Below are positions 62,000 through 64,000 of a stretch of DNA of 64,000 nt, piece after piece. This DNA comes from an uncultured Oceanospirillales bacterium (GTDB taxonomy: Bacteria; Pseudomonadota; Gammaproteobacteria; Xanthomonadales; SZUA-36): the NCBI GenBank assembly GCA_913055655.1, contig CAJXKA010000001.1, positions 1,488,842 to 1,552,841 of the forward strand, read 5' to 3'. Under the pieces are notes generated by a model. The model was not told the DNA's origin. It saw nothing but the letters and a program-made list of their open reading frames with translations, and did not search any database. The position numbers and the translations under genes were made by a program. Position 1 is the first letter of the stretch. Each line of letters opens with the position of its first letter.

Positions 62000-64000
62000 G
62001 CTGATTTTCTGACTGAAATTCGAGAGCGGCGCATCCTGCCGAGTGTTGGCGTGTACGTGGCTGGCTGCTGGGTGGCCGTTGAGATCATGGACCGCCTGGT
62101 CGAGCGCTATGCGCTTTCGCCCTACCTGCCCGACCTGGTTTTCTGGGGCCTGTTTTCATTGATCCCCGCCGTTGCGCTGGTCGCCTGGTCATACGGCCGG
62201 CCGGGCAAGGACAAGGCCACGCGGGCACAGAAAATCGGGGTGCCGCTGAACCTGCTGGCCACTTGTGCATTATTGCTGGCGATATTCGGCAGTAAAGACC
62301 TTGGCAGCCCGCAGTCCGGACAGGACACGCTGCCGAGTGCGGCCCAGGCGACAACCGATCCCGCCGCGGCCGAGCCGACGTCCGACGAGGCCACCCGCCA
62401 GCGCCTGGCCGTATTCTTCTTCGAAAATGACAGCGACAACCCCGAGTTGGACTGGCTGCAGTACGGCGCCACCGAACTGCTCACCCAGGACCTGCAACAG
62501 GATGCGGCCCTGTCCACGCATTCGCCGTATACCTCGCAGCGCGGCGGCATGTATGGACGCCTGGAAGCTGCCGGCTTCGAAGATGGCCTGGGGGCGCCGG
62601 CTTCCCTGCTGCGGGATATCGCCCGTGACGCCAACCGCCAGTATTTCACCACCGGCAGCCTGGACGAAACCGGCGACGGCATCCGGGTGACCATCGACCT
62701 GTGGGAAACCGCCAGCATGCGCCGGGTCGAATCCATCACGCTCACCGGCTGGGACATCCTGGAGATGATGGATGAGGCTTCCATCCGGATTCGTGAACTG
62801 GTCGGCTCACCGACCGTGTCGGAGCCCGGCCACGAAGACCTGCCGCTGGCTGAAACCTTCGGCGAATCCGAGGCCGCGCTGAAGGCCTACATTGACGGGC
62901 GCAATGCGCGCCTGCTGGATAATGATATTGCCGCCGCCATTGGCCACCTGGACCGCACGCTGGGCATCGACCCGGGGTTCGTCCTCGCCCTGTTCTTCAA
63001 GGGCCAGTACCTGGTCGAGACTGGCGACATGCCCGCGGCGGCGGAGGCCTACACGGCCGCGCAGCCGCTGGACTATCGCCTGCCCGCTATCGACCGCGCC
63101 GTCCTCACGGCCATGTTCTACCGGACGACCGGGCAGAGCGACAAGCTCATGGATTTCCTGCGCCTGCAGGTGCAGCTTCGCGACGAGGTGTTCTGGCACC
63201 TGCAGTTGGCGACCATGCTGATGGTGGCCGGAGAAACCGAGCAGGCCGGGGCTCATTACGAAATCGCGCTACGCAAGGATCCGCTGAACGTTGACCTGCT
63301 CCTGCAGCTGTCGGACATCGAACGCTCCCTGGGCAATATGGAAGGCGCGCTCGAATACGCGCGTCGTTACAAGGCCGAACGCCCGGACGAGATGGATGCC
63401 CATATCAAGCTGGGCGACCTGCTCCGCGATGCCGGGGAGCTCGAACAGGCAAAAGCCGAGTACCAGCAGGCGCAGTTGCTGGAAAACGATTCCGTCACGC
63501 CCCTGCTGGCCCTGCAGATCATCAGCAGTCGCCAGGGCGACTACGCACGGTCGCGGCAACTGCTGGAAGAAGCCCACCGCATCGCGCGCACCGCCACGCA
63601 GAAGTTTTCGGTTCACCTGGCCGCGCACTACCTCGAAGCCCGGCTGGGCCGCATTGATGACGCGATTGAGCAGCTACGCGCGGCCGAACCCTACCTGGCG
63701 GCGTCACAACCACCTTTCGCCGTTGCCCTGACCATCCACAGCACACTGCTCGACCTGTCTTTGCGCCGCGATGACGTCGAACAGGCGAAAGCCATCGTCG
63801 CCGAGGCCCAGTCGATGATGCCCGCACCACCGATGAACGGCTTTATTGAACCCCTGCTGACCATCGTCACGGCCTACGAGGGTGACGCCGAAGCCGCACG
63901 GGAGCACCTTTCCCGGTTCGAAGACACGCTCAGGCAGTTGAACTACGAGGGCATCAATTTCCAGCTGGACCTGCTGGCCGGGGAAATTGCCTACTTCGAG
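61997..64000 (+). CDS. membrane protein with FlgO/TolB-like domain and TPR repeats (partial)
   Basis: An open frame of 668 codons running off the window end. The start MADFLTEIRERRILPSVGVYVAGCW matches the N termini of proteobacterial TPR proteins that carry an N-terminal DNA-binding or membrane module; three hydrophobic helices lie within residues about 15-100. Residues about 135-265 (RLAVFFFENDSDNPELDWLQ YGATELLTQDL) form a FlgO/TolB-like alpha-beta domain, followed by at least eight TPR units. The product probably acts as an envelope scaffold; target unknown. The start codon follows a TATAAT box by eight bases. Confidence 0.8.
   Translation, partial: MADFLTEIRERRILPSVGVYVAGCWVAVEIMDRLVERYALSPYLPDLVFWGLFSLIPAVALVAWSYGRPGKDKATRAQKIGVPLNLLATCALLLAIFGSKDLGSPQSGQDTLPSAAQATTDPAAAEPTSDEATRQRLAVFFFENDSDNPELDWLQYGATELLTQDLQQDAALSTHSPYTSQRGGMYGRLEAAGFEDGLGAPASLLRDIARDANRQYFTTGSLDETGDGIRVTIDLWETASMRRVESITLTGWDILEMMDEASIRIRELVGSPTVSEPGHEDLPLAETFGESEAALKAYIDGRNARLLDNDIAAAIGHLDRTLGIDPGFVLALFFKGQYLVETGDMPAAAEAYTAAQPLDYRLPAIDRAVLTAMFYRTTGQSDKLMDFLRLQVQLRDEVFWHLQLATMLMVAGETEQAGAHYEIALRKDPLNVDLLLQLSDIERSLGNMEGALEYARRYKAERPDEMDAHIKLGDLLRDAGELEQAKAEYQQAQLLENDSVTPLLALQIISSRQGDYARSRQLLEEAHRIARTATQKFSVHLAAHYLEARLGRIDDAIEQLRAAEPYLAASQPPFAVALTIHSTLLDLSLRRDDVEQAKAIVAEAQSMMPAPPMNGFIEPLLTIVTAYEGDAEAAREHLSRFEDTLRQLNYEGINFQLDLLAGEIAYFE

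Overview
The window is a GC-rich (roughly two thirds G+C by eye), densely packed chromosomal segment from a free-living Gram-negative bacterium, most likely a gammaproteobacterium of the Xanthomonadales/Wenzhouxiangella-Woeseia kind. Evidence: outer-membrane TonB receptor, lipoproteins, MpaA/AmpG/AmiD-type murein recycling proteins, monomeric isocitrate dehydrogenase, a VPxxxP-type C-terminal sorting tail and GGGGTCAGAGT palindromes. The taxonomic call is inference. There are no rRNA, tRNA, phage, IS or CRISPR features.

Region 1 (about 0.6-26.9 kb) is an unusually complete peptidoglycan-scavenging island. A MurR/RpiR-type regulator (635) heads a plus-strand operon of a serine hydrolase, murein-peptide amidase MpaA, a glutamate-racemase-family protein, an amino-acid permease and alanine racemase. 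A truncated D-threonine-aldolase-like start follows, cut off at a GGGGTCAGAGT palindrome. A minus-strand operon holds AmiD amidase, a YkfC-like NlpC/P60 peptidase, L-Ala-D/L-Glu epimerase, LD-carboxypeptidase and SpmA/SpmB. Then come a large Oar-like TonB receptor, a sodium:solute symporter, NamZ (exo-muramidase), MurQ, a MurNAc/GlcNAc-type kinase, a Tat-exported LD-carboxypeptidase, a second NamZ, a double GNAT protein, an AmpG-like permease and MurA. Together they can disassemble murein outside and inside the cell, import the sugar and peptides, convert MurNAc to GlcNAc-6-P plus D-lactate, and racemise the D-amino acids. A GAAT-N5-ATTC dyad occurs at the regulator's own start, over the -10 of a promoter in front of the NlpC/P60 gene, and between the divergent AmiD and TonB-receptor genes. 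It is a strong candidate for the shared operator.

Region 2 (27-40.7 kb) carries a class A beta-lactamase-like secreted protein, MsrA, a sialidase-fold protein with a CDCC motif, an M19 dipeptidase, an amidohydrolase, a TIM-barrel glycosidase-like protein, a 1411-residue repeat (DUF11) surface protein with a C-terminal sorting tail, aquaporin Z and a transglutaminase/TPR lipoprotein. Heptamer repeat arrays and palindromes lie between these genes.

Region 3 (40.7-53.3 kb) holds monomeric isocitrate dehydrogenase, PanD, a DUF2188 protein, a SulP transporter with beta-carbonic anhydrase divergent from an OxyR-like regulator (with an ATAG-N7-CTAT site between them), a YeiH-family exporter, a D-aminoacylase fused to a LamG-like domain, D-lactate dehydrogenase Dld and a DsbA-fold protein. 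Region 4 (53.4-64 kb) holds a TonB-domain protein coupled to an AbgT transporter, a DoxX/DOPA-dioxygenase pair divergent from a LysR regulator, a second SulP, an ArsR-SRPBCC-GST operon with a clear ArsR operator, a GH16 enzyme and the start of a TPR protein that runs off the window.
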